Positions 40,572 through 50,069 of a stretch of 64,000 nucleotides of DNA are shown piece by piece. The notes below the pieces were generated by a model, which was not told the DNA's origin, did not search any database, and was given only the letters and a program-made list of their open reading frames with translations. The position numbers and the translations under genes were made by a program. The DNA comes from Bradyrhizobium diazoefficiens. GTDB taxonomy: Bacteria > Pseudomonadota > Alphaproteobacteria > Rhizobiales > Xanthobacteraceae. The first letter of the stretch is position 1, and every line of letters starts with the position of its first letter. The stretch is from the NCBI RefSeq assembly GCF_016616885.1, contig NZ_CP067102.1, positions 1,516,501 to 1,580,500 of the forward strand, written 5' to 3'.

Positions 40572-42335
40572 GTGACCAATGGCGACAGCGATCTGCGCAT
40601 TCGGCCCGGGCGCATCCGCAGCACCCGCGCGCCCAAGCCGAAGAGCTTCATCAACCAGGTGCTACGTGCCGCGAAGAAAGCCGGACACACGTCGGGTCAG
40701 GTTGGGCTTGGCAGGCGTTCTGCGGCCTATGGCCGCTCGACGTTTGGCCGCGGCCGGCTGTCCTTTGGCCGCAGCCGCTTGTTCAGCACGACGCGGCGCG
40801 TTGTGGTGAAGGCGCGCATCGTGCGTCACCAGGGACGTTCATTCCGTTCAGCGCCGCTGACGGCTCATCTTTCATACCTCAAGCGCGACGGAGTAACCCG
40901 GAACGGCGAGCGGGCCGAGATGTTCGATGCTGGCAGCGATCGAGCTGACGGCGTGGACTTCGCAGACCGATGCCAGGGCGACCGCCATCATTTTCGATTC
41001 ATTGTCTCGCCCGAGGACGCCAGCGACATGACTGACCTCAAGGCCTTCACCCGCGATCTGGCCAAGCAGATGGAGACCGATCTCGGAACGCGGCTCGATT
41101 GGGTGGCCGTCGATCACTGGAACACGGACAACCCTCACGTCCATCTTCTCGTTCGGGGCGTCGATGAGACAGGCGCAGACCTCGTGATCTCGCGCGACTA
41201 CATCAGCCGCGGCCTGCGCTCACGTGCCGAGGAGTTGGTCGCCATCGAACTTGGTCCAAGACCGGAGCATGAAATCCGCAACTCGCTGGAGAGGGAAGTC
41301 ACAGCAGAGCGATGGACGCGGCTCGATCGGGAGATTCGGCTGTCAGCCGACGAAACCGGCTATATCGATCTTCGTCCTGAGAATCCGGGCAGCTCCGATC
41401 CCGAAATCCGGCGCCTGATGGTCGGCCGCCTTCAGCATTTGGAGAGGATGGGCCTTGCTGCGTCAGCTGCGCCAGGGGAGTGGATGGTCGGGCTCGAGGC
41501 TGAACGTAATCTTCGCGACCTCGGCATGCGCGGCGACATCATCAAGACTATGCATCGCGCCTTTACCGAGCGTGGGGAAGCGCGCAGCGTGTCCGACTAC
41601 GTTGTCGAAGGTGAACAGCCAAGGTACCAGATTGTCGGGCGCCTGGTCGATCGAGGATTGCATGACGAGCTCACCGGCGAGGCCTACGCCCTGATCGACG
41701 GAACCGACGGTCGCGCGCACCACGTCCGGTTCCGGGGAATCGAAGCTTTCGAACATGCGCCATCCGTCGGCGGTATCGTCGAGGTCCGGCGCTTCGGTCG
41801 GGCCAATGATCCGCGTCCGACATTGGTCCTTGCGGCCCGTTCTGATCTCGATCTTGGTGAGCAGGTCACCGCGAAAGGCGCCACCTGGCTCGACCACCGG
41901 TTGGTTGAATCCAACCCCATGCCCCTCGCCATGGGCGGCTTTGGTCGCCAGACGCGCGACGCTCTCGAAGCTCGCATCGAGCATCTGGTTCGGGAAGGTC
42001 TGGCGGTACGGCAGGGCCAGCGCGTCACCTTCCAGCGTGATCTCCTGAACACGTTGCGTCGACGCGAGCTGGACGAGGTGGCAGCAAGAATCTCGGCGGA
42101 GACCAGCCTGCCTCACGTGAAGGGCGCCACCGGCGAGCACGTGGCGGGCACGTATCGTCAGCGGTTGACGCTCGCCTCGGGGCGGTTTGCCATGATTGAC
42201 GACGGGCTCGGATTTCAGCTGGTGCCCTGGTCGCGCGAGCTCGAGAAAAGCTTGGGCCAGCACGTTGCCGGCACCGCGAAGGAGGGCGGCGGGATCGAAT
42301 GGAGCTTCGGCCGGAAGCGCGACCTCAGCCTGTAG
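40572..42335 (+). CDS. rlxS: RlxS-like relaxase (VirD2 type, DUF3363)
   Basis: A 587-residue mobilisation relaxase. The N-terminal nuclease region holds HHFRFIVSPEDASDMTDLKA, and DNPHVHLLVRG carries the H-x-H metal-binding motif near residue 187. The rest is a DUF3363 domain. It nicks oriT, stays bound to the DNA 5' end and pilots the strand through the Trb channel. It begins with GTG. The 60 basic residues at the N-terminus are typical for this group. The relaxase gene would normally follow the traF and transglycosylase genes directly. Its promoter may now lie in the IS66-derived segment. Confidence 0.9.
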   Translation: MTNGDSDLRIRPGRIRSTRAPKPKSFINQVLRAAKKAGHTSGQVGLGRRSAAYGRSTFGRGRLSFGRSRLFSTTRRVVVKARIVRHQGRSFRSAPLTAHLSYLKRDGVTRNGERAEMFDAGSDRADGVDFADRCQGDRHHFRFIVSPEDASDMTDLKAFTRDLAKQMETDLGTRLDWVAVDHWNTDNPHVHLLVRGVDETGADLVISRDYISRGLRSRAEELVAIELGPRPEHEIRNSLEREVTAERWTRLDREIRLSADETGYIDLRPENPGSSDPEIRRLMVGRLQHLERMGLAASAAPGEWMVGLEAERNLRDLGMRGDIIKTMHRAFTERGEARSVSDYVVEGEQPRYQIVGRLVDRGLHDELTGEAYALIDGTDGRAHHVRFRGIEAFEHAPSVGGIVEVRRFGRANDPRPTLVLAARSDLDLGEQVTAKGATWLDHRLVESNPMPLAMGGFGRQTRDALEARIEHLVREGLAVRQGQRVTFQRDLLNTLRRRELDEVAARISAETSLPHVKGATGEHVAGTYRQRLTLASGRFAMIDDGLGFQLVPWSRELEKSLGQHVAGTAKEGGGIEWSFGRKRDLSL

Positions 42336-42367
42336 CTGTTTTGTCAATTGCTCGAAAGGTATTCGGG

Positions 42368-44350
42368 ATGTCCGGAACCAAGATCCTCTGGGGACAGGTG
42401 ATTGTCGTCGGCCTGATCGTCTTGCTGGCGATCTGGGGAGCGACCGAGTGGACAGCCTGGCGGCTCGCCTATCAGCCGGAGCTAGGGCGGCCGTGGTTCG
42501 CGTTGTCGGGCTTCAAGCTCTATTACCCGCCCATCTTCTTTTGGTGGTGGTTCGTCTACGACGCCTATGCCCCTCAGGTCTTTGTCGAGGGTGCATTCAT
42601 CGTGGCCGCAGGGACCTTCGTTTCGATCGCGGTCGCGATCGGCATGTCGGTCTGGCGGGCGCGCGAGGCCAAGAATGTCCAGACCTACGGCTCGGCGCGG
42701 TGGGCCGATCCGCGCGAGGTGCAGGCGGCCGGACTTTTGGGTGGGGACGGAGTCGTGCTTGGCAGGTTGGCGGAGGATTACCTGCGCCACAACGGACCAG
42801 AGCATGTGCTCTGCTTTGCGCCGACCCGGTCCGGTAAGGGCGTTGGTCTTGTCGTTCCTTCCCTCCTCACGTGGCCAGACTCGGCAATCGTGCACGACAT
42901 CAAGGGCGAGAACTGGCAGCTCACGGCCGGGTTTCGGTCCCGACATGGCCGGGTGTTGCTGTTCGATCCGACCAATCCAAAATCGTCTGCCTACAATCCA
43001 CTTCTCGAAGTACGCCGCGGCGAATGGGAGGTTCGGGACGTCCAGAATGTTGCGGACGTGCTGGTCGATCCGGAAGGGTCGCTCGACAAGCGGAATCACT
43101 GGGAGAAGACCAGCCACTCGCTGCTTGTCGGTGCCATCCTGCACGTCCTCTATGCAGAGCCCGACAAGACGCTCGCCGGGGTCGCGGCCTTTTTGTCGGA
43201 CCCGAAGCGCCCAATCGAGGTCACGCTCAAGGCAATGATGACAAGCTCGCATCTCGGTGAGCAGGGTCCACATCCGGTTGTCGCCTCAACCGCGCGAGAA
43301 CTGCTGAACAAGTCCGAGAACGAGCGTTCTGGCGTGCTCTCGACCGCGATGTCGTTTCTTGGACTCTATCGGGATCCGGTGGTGGCCCAGGTGACAAGCC
43401 GATGTGACTGGCGGATCTCGGACCTGATTGCCGATGCTCGTCCCACGACGCTTTATCTTGTCGTGCCTCCGTCCGACATCTCCCGGACGAAGCCGCTCAT
43501 ACGTCTCGTGCTCAATCAAATTGGCCGTCGCATCACCGAAGATCTGCAAGCCAAGAACCGGCGCCACCGCCTCCTGGTGATGCTGGACGAGTTCCCAGCC
43601 CTTGGACGTCTCGACTTTTTCGAGTCGGCGCTCGCTTTCATGGCCGGATACGGGATCAAGGCCTTCCTGATCGCGCAGTCGTTGAACCAGATCGAGAAGG
43701 CCTACGGCCCCAACAATGCGATTTTGGATAATTGCCATGTCCGCGTGAGCTTCGCAACAAACGACGAGCGGACCGCAAGACGCGTTTCGGACGCGCTTGG
43801 GACTGCGACCGAGATGCGAGCCATGAAGAACTATGCCGGCCATCGGCTGAACCCGTGGCTTGGCCATCTCATGGTCTCGCGGCAGGAGACCGCACGCGCC
43901 TTGCTCACCCCCGGCGAGGTGATGCAGCTTCCTCCGACCGACGAAATCGTGATGGTGGCCGGGACGGCGCCGATCCGAGCCAAGAAGGTGCGCTACTACG
44001 AAGACAGACGCCTTACCGAGCGCATTCTCCCACCGCCAGAGCCGGCCAGACTGGGGCGGTCTTCGCGGGAAGATAGTTGGTCCAGCCCCAAGCTCCCCGT
44101 GCGGAACGACGCAACCGTCCAGACACAAGAGTCCGAAACCGATGCCGCCAACAGCGGTCTGCGCCGGGAACCCGAGCTTCCTGACCACGTCGCCATCGTC
44201 AAAGAGACAACCGATGTGACGCCGACAGAAGAGTTTGCCGTCCTGGACGACGACGATGAGGCCGTGCGGCAAGCTCGGCTTCTTCGCCAGCAGATGCGGG
44301 GCGTGGCCCGCCAGGCGGCGCTTGACCCGAACGACGGCATTGATCTCTGA
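42368..44350 (+). CDS. traG: TraG/VirD4-type coupling protein
   Basis: A 660-residue inner-membrane ATPase. Two transmembrane regions lie in the first 105 residues. Walker A (APTRSGKGVGLVVPSLLTW) is near residue 151 and Walker B (LVMLDEFPALGRLDFFESAL) near 406. The conserved QSLNQIEKAYG follows. It docks the RlxS-DNA complex to the Trb channel. It starts 32 bases after rlxS and is followed after six bases by a ribbon-helix-helix gene. ATG 42368 was chosen over an in-frame start within rlxS. Confidence 0.93.
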   Translation: MSGTKILWGQVIVVGLIVLLAIWGATEWTAWRLAYQPELGRPWFALSGFKLYYPPIFFWWWFVYDAYAPQVFVEGAFIVAAGTFVSIAVAIGMSVWRAREAKNVQTYGSARWADPREVQAAGLLGGDGVVLGRLAEDYLRHNGPEHVLCFAPTRSGKGVGLVVPSLLTWPDSAIVHDIKGENWQLTAGFRSRHGRVLLFDPTNPKSSAYNPLLEVRRGEWEVRDVQNVADVLVDPEGSLDKRNHWEKTSHSLLVGAILHVLYAEPDKTLAGVAAFLSDPKRPIEVTLKAMMTSSHLGEQGPHPVVASTARELLNKSENERSGVLSTAMSFLGLYRDPVVAQVTSRCDWRISDLIADARPTTLYLVVPPSDISRTKPLIRLVLNQIGRRITEDLQAKNRRHRLLVMLDEFPALGRLDFFESALAFMAGYGIKAFLIAQSLNQIEKAYGPNNAILDNCHVRVSFATNDERTARRVSDALGTATEMRAMKNYAGHRLNPWLGHLMVSRQETARALLTPGEVMQLPPTDEIVMVAGTAPIRAKKVRYYEDRRLTERILPPPEPARLGRSSREDSWSSPKLPVRNDATVQTQESETDAANSGLRREPELPDHVAIVKETTDVTPTEEFAVLDDDDEAVRQARLLRQQMRGVARQAALDPNDGIDL

Positions 44351-44356
44351 GGTCCC

Positions 44357-44785
44357 ATGCGCAACCGCATGAACGTGTATTTCCCCCCGGAGCTTCTGAA
44401 GCAGATCTCCGACCTTGCCGATCGCAAAAACCTCTCGCGATCGGCCGTCGTCGAGGCGGCAGTCGTCTCGTTTCTGTCACCCGATGGAGTGGATCGCAGA
44501 GAGGCGGCGTTCGCCCGCCGTCTCGACCGGTTGTCCCGCCAAGTGCAGCGACTTGAACGGGATGTCGGGCTGACGGCCGAGACGTTGGCCCTGTTTGTTC
44601 GGTTCTGGTTGACGATCACGCCTCCCTTGCCGAACGAAGCCCAGGCCGCCGCCCAGATCAAAGGACGTGAGCGCTTTGAAGGCTTCGTCGAGACATTGGG
44701 CCGCCGCCTGCAAAAGGGCCAAAGCTTCCTGCGGGAGATTCCGGACGATATCGTTCGTGGAGCGCCCGAGGATTCCACCAACTGA
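44357..44785 (+). CDS. CopG/ribbon-helix-helix protein of the tra operon
   Basis: A 142-residue protein. It has an N-terminal ribbon-helix-helix (MNVYFPPELLKQISDLADRK, then NLSRSAVVEAAVVSFLSPDG), a short coiled coil and a polar end. Genes of this type regularly follow traG in rhizobial ICEs. It may bind DNA near oriT or autoregulate. It lies six bases after traG, so it shares the transcript. Confidence 0.82.
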   Translation: MRNRMNVYFPPELLKQISDLADRKNLSRSAVVEAAVVSFLSPDGVDRREAAFARRLDRLSRQVQRLERDVGLTAETLALFVRFWLTITPPLPNEAQAAAQIKGRERFEGFVETLGRRLQKGQSFLREIPDDIVRGAPEDSTN

Positions 44786-44937
44786 TTGCGCCGGCCTTGC
44801 TGGCTGCTCCGGCCTTTCTCTTTCTACGCCAGACTACGACGAAGATGATCGTCTGGTTGCAGGAAGGTCGTTGGTGGTTTTTCTAATCATCCCCATCCGA
44901 GGGCGCTGCTTTAGCCCTCGATCGATGGGGGCAGGCA

Positions 44938-45906
44938 GTGGCGATCCATTCTCTTCAGTCGGAGGCGATCTCGCGTGGCGCGCGGATGCTCCGCAGCGCG
45001 CTGGGGCTCGCCATCGCGCGCTACCTCGAAGACGATGCGATCGTCGAGGTGATGCTGAACCCTGACGGCCGATTGTGGATCGACCGGCTCTCCAGTGGAT
45101 TGACTGACACAGGTGAAAAACTCTCCGCCGCCGATGGCGAGCGCATCATTCGCCTGGTGGCGCATCATGTGGGAGCCGAGGTCCACGCCGGCGCGCCCCG
45201 TATTTCTGCTGAACTACCCGAGACCGGAGAGCGGTTTGAAGGCCTGTTGCCGCCTGTCGTCGCGGCACCAGCGTTCGCCATTCGCAAGCCTGCCGTCGCG
45301 GTCTTCACGCTCGACGACTACGCCAGGGCGGGCATCATGACGGCCGATCACGCCACGGCACTGCGCCAGGCCGTCGCCTCACGCAAAAACGTCCTGGTCG
45401 CTGGCGGCACATCAACGGGCAAGACCACGCTCACGAATGCATTGCTTGCTGAGGTCGCGAAGACCAGTGACCGGGTCGTGCTGATCGAGGACACCCGCGA
45501 GCTGCAATGCAAAGCACCGAATCTGGTCGCGTTGCGCACCAAGGATGGCGTGGTCTCGCTCTCGGATCTCGTGCGCTCCTCACTTCGACTGCGTCCAGAC
45601 CGCATTCCCATTGGCGAGGTGCGGGGTGCTGAGGCTCTTGATCTGCTCAAGGCGTGGGGAACCGGTCACCCCGGCGGGATCGGCACCATCCATGCGGGCA
45701 CTGCGCTCGGCGCTTTACGCCGGCTGGAGCAGCTCATCCAGGAAGCCGTGATGACCGTGCCGCGCGCCCTGATCGCCGAAACCATCAACGTCGTTGCGGT
45801 TCTGTCCGGGCGCGGTGCCGAGCGCCGGCTTGCCGAACTCGCGCGCGTCAACGGCCTCGGAGCGGCCGGGGATTACAGCCTTTCACCAGCAGGAGACTTC
45901 ACATGA
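44938..45906 (+). CDS. trbB: TrbB, VirB11-type conjugation ATPase
   Basis: A 322-residue hexameric ATPase. Walker A is [15 protein letters not shown] near residue 158. The Asp box is [14 protein letters not shown], and the end has [20 protein letters not shown]. It powers pilus assembly at the inner membrane. It starts with GTG after a 152-base gap that may contain the trb promoter, and overlaps trbC by four bases. It is the first of ten trb genes in the order B-C-D-E-J-K-L-F-G-I, as on Ti plasmids except that trbH is absent. Confidence 0.93.
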   Translation: MAIHSLQSEAISRGARMLRSALGLAIARYLEDDAIVEVMLNPDGRLWIDRLSSGLTDTGEKLSAADGERIIRLVAHHVGAEVHAGAPRISAELPETGERFEGLLPPVVAAPAFAIRKPAVAVFTLDDYARAGIMTADHATALRQAVASRKNVLVAGGTSTGKTTLTNALLAEVAKTSDRVVLIEDTRELQCKAPNLVALRTKDGVVSLSDLVRSSLRLRPDRIPIGEVRGAEALDLLKAWGTGHPGGIGTIHAGTALGALRRLEQLIQEAVMTVPRALIAETINVVAVLSGRGAERRLAELARVNGLGAAGDYSLSPAGDFT

Positions 45907-46244
45907 GCAATCGAAACATGAGCAATCGAAACCCAGTTCCGCATTGGAGCGTTTCCATCGCCGCACTGGGTGCGGTCCTGTTTATGAGTCCGCCCGCCTG
46001 GGCTGCCGGCTCCAACATGCCCTGGGAGCAGCCGCTCAATCAAATCCTGCAGTCTGTCGAAGGACCGGTCGCCAAAATCATCGCCGTCATCATCATCGTC
46101 GTCACGGGCCTGACGCTCGCATTCGGCGATACCTCGGGCGGCTTTCGCAGGCTGATTCAGATCGTGTTCGGGCTTTCGATTGCGTTTGCAGCTTCGAGCT
46201 TCTTCTTGTCGTTTTTCTCATTCGGCGGCGGCGTGGTGGTGTGA
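45903..46244 (+). CDS. trbC: TrbC pilin precursor
   Basis: A 113-residue prepilin with signal peptide and two hydrophobic helices (about residues 58-75 and 88-105). The TraF peptidase should process it. The 15-base string ATGAGCAATCGAAAC is tandemly duplicated at the start, so two start codons 15 bases apart are possible. Confidence 0.88.
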   Translation: MSNRNMSNRNPVPHWSVSIAALGAVLFMSPPAWAAGSNMPWEQPLNQILQSVEGPVAKIIAVIIIVVTGLTLAFGDTSGGFRRLIQIVFGLSIAFAASSFFLSFFSFGGGVVV

Positions 46245-46507
46245 TGGACGAGCCCGTCGCCGGATTTATCGCGCCGATGCATCGGGCTCTGACGGAGCCG
46301 ATCCTGATGGGCGGAGCACCCCGCTCGGTCGCCATCGTTAACGGGACGCTCGCCGCAGCCCTTGGGCTCGGATTGCGCTTGTGGATCGCCGGTCTCCTGC
46401 TCTGGGCCATTGGCCACGCGGCGGCTGTATGGGCTGCCAAGCGAGACCCCGCATTCGTCGAAGTGGTGCGCCGTCACCTGCGTGTCCCAGCCCATCTCAA
46501 CATCTAG
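46244..46507 (+). CDS. trbD: TrbD, VirB3-like
   Basis: An 87-residue protein with one broad hydrophobic hairpin region (residues 28-65) after the conserved N-terminal block FIAPMHRALTEPILMGGAPR. It anchors in the inner membrane beside TrbE. It starts at the last base of the trbC stop. Confidence 0.88.
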   Translation: MDEPVAGFIAPMHRALTEPILMGGAPRSVAIVNGTLAAALGLGLRLWIAGLLLWAIGHAAAVWAAKRDPAFVEVVRRHLRVPAHLNI

Positions 46508-46516
46508 AGCTCTCCC

Positions 46517-48958
46517 ATGATGAATCTCGCGGAATACCGCCGATCAAGCACGCGGCTTGCCGATTTCCTGCCGTGGGCGGCCCTGGTCGACGCGGGCATC
46601 GTCCTGAACAAGGACGGCTCGTTTCAGCGAACGGCCAGATTCCGCGGACCGGATCTGGACAGCGCGGTCCCGGCCGAACTCGTGGCCGTGGCCGGTCGTC
46701 TCAACAACGCTCTGCGCCGTCTGGGATCCGGCTGGGCCGTCTTCGTGGAGGCGCAGCGCCATTCCGCAGGGGTGTATCCGCCGGACACATTTCCGGACGT
46801 CGCATCCGCGCTGGTCGATGCCGAGCGCCGTGCGCAGTTTGAAGAAGAGGGCGCCCATTACGACTCGAGCTATTACCTGACTTTCGCCTACCTGCCGCCG
46901 CCGGAGGATGCGGCGAGGGCGGAGCGGCTTCTTTATGAAGGCAGCAGTCGCACGCCAAGTGCCGACGCGCGGGAAGTTCTCACCGGCTTTGCCGACCGAA
47001 CCGACCGCGTGCTGCAGCTTATCGAGGGCTTTATGCCCGAATGCGCCTGGCTCGGCGACGAGGAGACGCTGACCTACCTGCATTCGACGATTTCGATCAA
47101 ACGGCATCGAGTTCGTGTGCCCGAGATCCCCATGTATCTCGACGCGCTGCTCGCTGATCAACCCTTGACCGGTGGTCTCGAGCCGATGTTGGGCGCGGCG
47201 CACCTGCGTGTTCTCACCATCGTCGGGTTTCCGACAGCGACCACGCCCGGAATTCTCGATGACCTCAACCGTCTCGCTTTCCCGTACCGCTGGTCGACCC
47301 GGGCGATCATGCTCGACAAAACGGATGCCACAAAGCTCCTGACGAAGATCCGGCGCCAGTGGTTCGCCAAACGAAAGTCGATTGCTGCGATCCTGAAGGA
47401 GGTGATGACCAACGAGGCCTCCTCGCTTCTCGATACCGACGCTCACAACAAGGCGATGGATGCGGACGCGGCGCTCCTGGAGCTGGGTTCGGACCAGGTC
47501 GGCGAGGCGTTCGTGACGGCGAGCGTTACCGTTTGGGGCCGAGATGCGCGCTCGGCCGATGAGAGATTGCGGCTCGTCGAGAAGGTCGTTCAGGGCCGCG
47601 ACTTCACCTGCATGATAGAGACGGTGAATGCCGTCGAAGCGTGGCTCGGCAGCCTGCCTGGACACGTCTACGCCAATATCCGGCAACCGCCGATATCGAC
47701 TCTCAACCTTGCTCACATGATTCCGCTGTCGGCCGTGTGGGCTGGCGAGGCGCGGGATCACCATTTCAAGGCTCCACCCCTACTTTTTGGCAAGACGGAA
47801 GGGTCAACTCCCTTCCGTTTCGCGCTTCACGTCGGGGACGTCGGACACACGCTTGTGGTTGGTCCGACCGGTGCCGGCAAGTCGGTCCTGCTGGCGCTGA
47901 TGGCGCTCCAGTTCCGCCGCTATCCCCAGTCTCAGGTCTTTGCCTTTGATTTTGGAGGCTCAATCCGGGCGGCAGCCCTCGCCATGGGTGGCGATTGGCA
48001 CGATCTCGGCGGCGCGCTGTCGCAAGCTGCGTCCGAGCCGGTCGCGTTGCAGCCATTGGCCTGGATCGACGATACGGCGGAACGGGCCTGGGCCACGGAC
48101 TGGGTCGCCTCGATCCTTGCCCGCGAGAAGATCGAGATCACGCCGGAGGCAAAGGATCATCTATGGTCGGCGCTGACTTCCCTTGCTTCAGCGCGCCTCC
48201 CGGAGCGGACCCTGACAGGGCTGTCCGTTCTGCTCCAGTCGACGACTCTGAAACGCGCTTTGCAACCCTATTGCCTCGGTGGGCCCTATGGGCGGCTGCT
48301 CGATGCAGAATTCGAGCGAATTGGCGAGGCGTCGGTCCAGGCGTTCGAGACCGAAGGACTGATCGGAACGGGCGCGGCGCCCGCGGTGCTGGCCTATCTG
48401 TTCCACCGCATTGGCGATCGCCTCGATGGCAGGCCGACGCTCATGATCGTCGACGAAGGCTGGCTTGCGCTTGATGATGCGGATTTTGCCGGCCAGCTCC
48501 GCGAATGGTTGAAGACGCTGCGCAAGAAGAACGCCTCTGTGGTGTTCGCCACACAGTCTTTGTCGGACATCGATGGATCTGACATCGCTCCTGCCATCAT
48601 CGAGAGCTGCCCGACTCGATTGCTTTTGCCGAACGAGCGGGCGATCGAGCCTCAGATCACCGCGATCTATCGCCGTTTTGGGCTCAACGATCGCCAGATC
48701 GAGCTCTTGAGCCGCGCGACGCCGAAACGGGACTACTACTGCCAATCCCGCCGCGGCAACCGCATGTTCGAGCTCGGACTCGGTGAAGTCGCGCTCGCCT
48801 TTGCGGCTGCATCATCCAAGACAGACCAGGCCGCAATCGACCGATTGCTCACAGAGCACGGCCGCGAGGCCTTTGTGCCTGCTTGGCTCCAGCACCGCGG
48901 AGCCGGTTGGGCCGTGGACCTCATTCCCAATCTCGGCAATCTGGAGAAGTCGCAATGA
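46517..48958 (+). CDS. trbE: TrbE, VirB4-type ATPase
   Basis: An 813-residue ATPase. Walker A GPTGAGKSVLLALMAL is near residue 449 and Walker B LMIVDEGWLALDD near 643. It supplies energy for pilus biogenesis and substrate transfer, working with TrbB and the coupling protein. Full length with no interruption. It overlaps trbJ by four bases. Confidence 0.93.
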   Translation: MMNLAEYRRSSTRLADFLPWAALVDAGIVLNKDGSFQRTARFRGPDLDSAVPAELVAVAGRLNNALRRLGSGWAVFVEAQRHSAGVYPPDTFPDVASALVDAERRAQFEEEGAHYDSSYYLTFAYLPPPEDAARAERLLYEGSSRTPSADAREVLTGFADRTDRVLQLIEGFMPECAWLGDEETLTYLHSTISIKRHRVRVPEIPMYLDALLADQPLTGGLEPMLGAAHLRVLTIVGFPTATTPGILDDLNRLAFPYRWSTRAIMLDKTDATKLLTKIRRQWFAKRKSIAAILKEVMTNEASSLLDTDAHNKAMDADAALLELGSDQVGEAFVTASVTVWGRDARSADERLRLVEKVVQGRDFTCMIETVNAVEAWLGSLPGHVYANIRQPPISTLNLAHMIPLSAVWAGEARDHHFKAPPLLFGKTEGSTPFRFALHVGDVGHTLVVGPTGAGKSVLLALMALQFRRYPQSQVFAFDFGGSIRAAALAMGGDWHDLGGALSQAASEPVALQPLAWIDDTAERAWATDWVASILAREKIEITPEAKDHLWSALTSLASARLPERTLTGLSVLLQSTTLKRALQPYCLGGPYGRLLDAEFERIGEASVQAFETEGLIGTGAAPAVLAYLFHRIGDRLDGRPTLMIVDEGWLALDDADFAGQLREWLKTLRKKNASVVFATQSLSDIDGSDIAPAIIESCPTRLLLPNERAIEPQITAIYRRFGLNDRQIELLSRATPKRDYYCQSRRGNRMFELGLGEVALAFAAASSKTDQAAIDRLLTEHGREAFVPAWLQHRGAGWAVDLIPNLGNLEKSQ

Positions 48959-49686
48959 ACCGTCGTCGTCTCGGTATGGCGATCAGTATCGTTGCTGTCT
49001 CGCTGCTGGCAACCGCGCCCAGCGGGGCGCAATGGATCGTCTTTGATCCCAACAATTACGTCCAGAATGTCCTGACCGCAGCACGAGAGCTGCAGCAGAT
49101 CAACAATCAGATCACCTCGTTGCAGAACGAGGCGCAGATGTTGATCAACCAGGCGAAAAACCTGGCAAGCCTGCCATATTCCTCGCTGCAGCAGCTCCAG
49201 AGCTCGATTCAACGCACCCAGCAGCTTCTCAGCCAGGCCCAGCGCATCGGCTATGACGTGCAGCAGATCGATCGGGCCTTCGCCACCAGCTACGGACCGG
49301 CAACCGCACGCCAATCCGATTCAGCGTTGATCGCAGGTGCGCAATCGCGCTGGCAGGACTCGGTCGCGGGATTTCAGGACGCGCTTCGTGTGCAAGCCGG
49401 CGTTGTCGGAAATCTCGACACAAACCGCATTCAGACCTCGGCACTGGTGAGCTCAAGCCAGGGTGCAAGCGGGGCCCTGCAGGCCACGCAAGCCGGCAAC
49501 CAGATCCTCGCACTCCAGGCGCAGCAGCTCGCCGACTTGACCGCGGCCGTGGCGGCGCAGGGCAGGGCTCAATCTCTGGAATCTGCCCGACGCGCCGCTG
49601 CTCAGGACCAAGGTCGCGAGCAGCTTCGGCGCTTTCTGACGAGCGGTCAGGGTTATCAATCCTCCAACGTGCAGATGTTTCATTGA
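48955..49686 (+). CDS. trbJ: TrbJ, VirB5-like
   Basis: A 243-residue protein with a signal peptide (about residues 1-25), then the family opening WIVFDPNNYVQNVLTAAREL and long glutamine-rich helices. TrbJ is a minor component of the transfer pilus and periplasm. Its stop overlaps the trbK start. Confidence 0.9.
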   Translation: MNRRRLGMAISIVAVSLLATAPSGAQWIVFDPNNYVQNVLTAARELQQINNQITSLQNEAQMLINQAKNLASLPYSSLQQLQSSIQRTQQLLSQAQRIGYDVQQIDRAFATSYGPATARQSDSALIAGAQSRWQDSVAGFQDALRVQAGVVGNLDTNRIQTSALVSSSQGASGALQATQAGNQILALQAQQLADLTAAVAAQGRAQSLESARRAAAQDQGREQLRRFLTSGQGYQSSNVQMFH

Positions 49687-50069
49687 TGAGCGATCAAAAG
49701 GCATTCCAAGCATTGTCGCTCGCTATCACGGTGATTGGCGGAGCGGCACTCATCGTCGCATGCACGATCCAGCTACGCGGTCCGGACAAAATCATGGGTC
49801 CGAAGCCATCGAGCGCAACGGCCAGCCGCACCATGGAATCCGATCTCACCCGCTGCCGTACTGTGACGTCAGAGCATTCTGCGGCATATCAGGATTGCCA
49901 AAGGATCTGGGCGGAGAACCGGCGCCGGTTCTTCGGCCAAGGGGTGAGTTCGACCGGTCCCGCTGTCAACGATCGAGCCAGCTCGCCGTTGCTGTCAGCG
50001 CCGAAAGATCAGAGCCGAATGCCTCAAGGCGATCCCTCCGTCGCGTCACCCGAGGGAGGTGATCAATGA
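49686..50069 (+). CDS. trbK: TrbK-like entry-exclusion protein
   Basis: A 127-residue protein whose N-terminal hydrophobic segment ends in LIVAC, a possible lipobox with Cys26. The conserved C-x(13)-C pair in LTRCRTVTSEHSAAYQDCQR matches TrbK proteins, which in Ti and RP4 systems sit at the membrane and block entry of the same element. It is overlapped by its neighbours on both sides. Confidence 0.8.
   Translation: MSDQKAFQALSLAITVIGGAALIVACTIQLRGPDKIMGPKPSSATASRTMESDLTRCRTVTSEHSAAYQDCQRIWAENRRRFFGQGVSSTGPAVNDRASSPLLSAPKDQSRMPQGDPSVASPEGGDQ

Noticed and set aside
46544..47764. 406-codon minus-strand frame opposite trbE
   Set aside because: Antisense of a well-supported ATPase gene.
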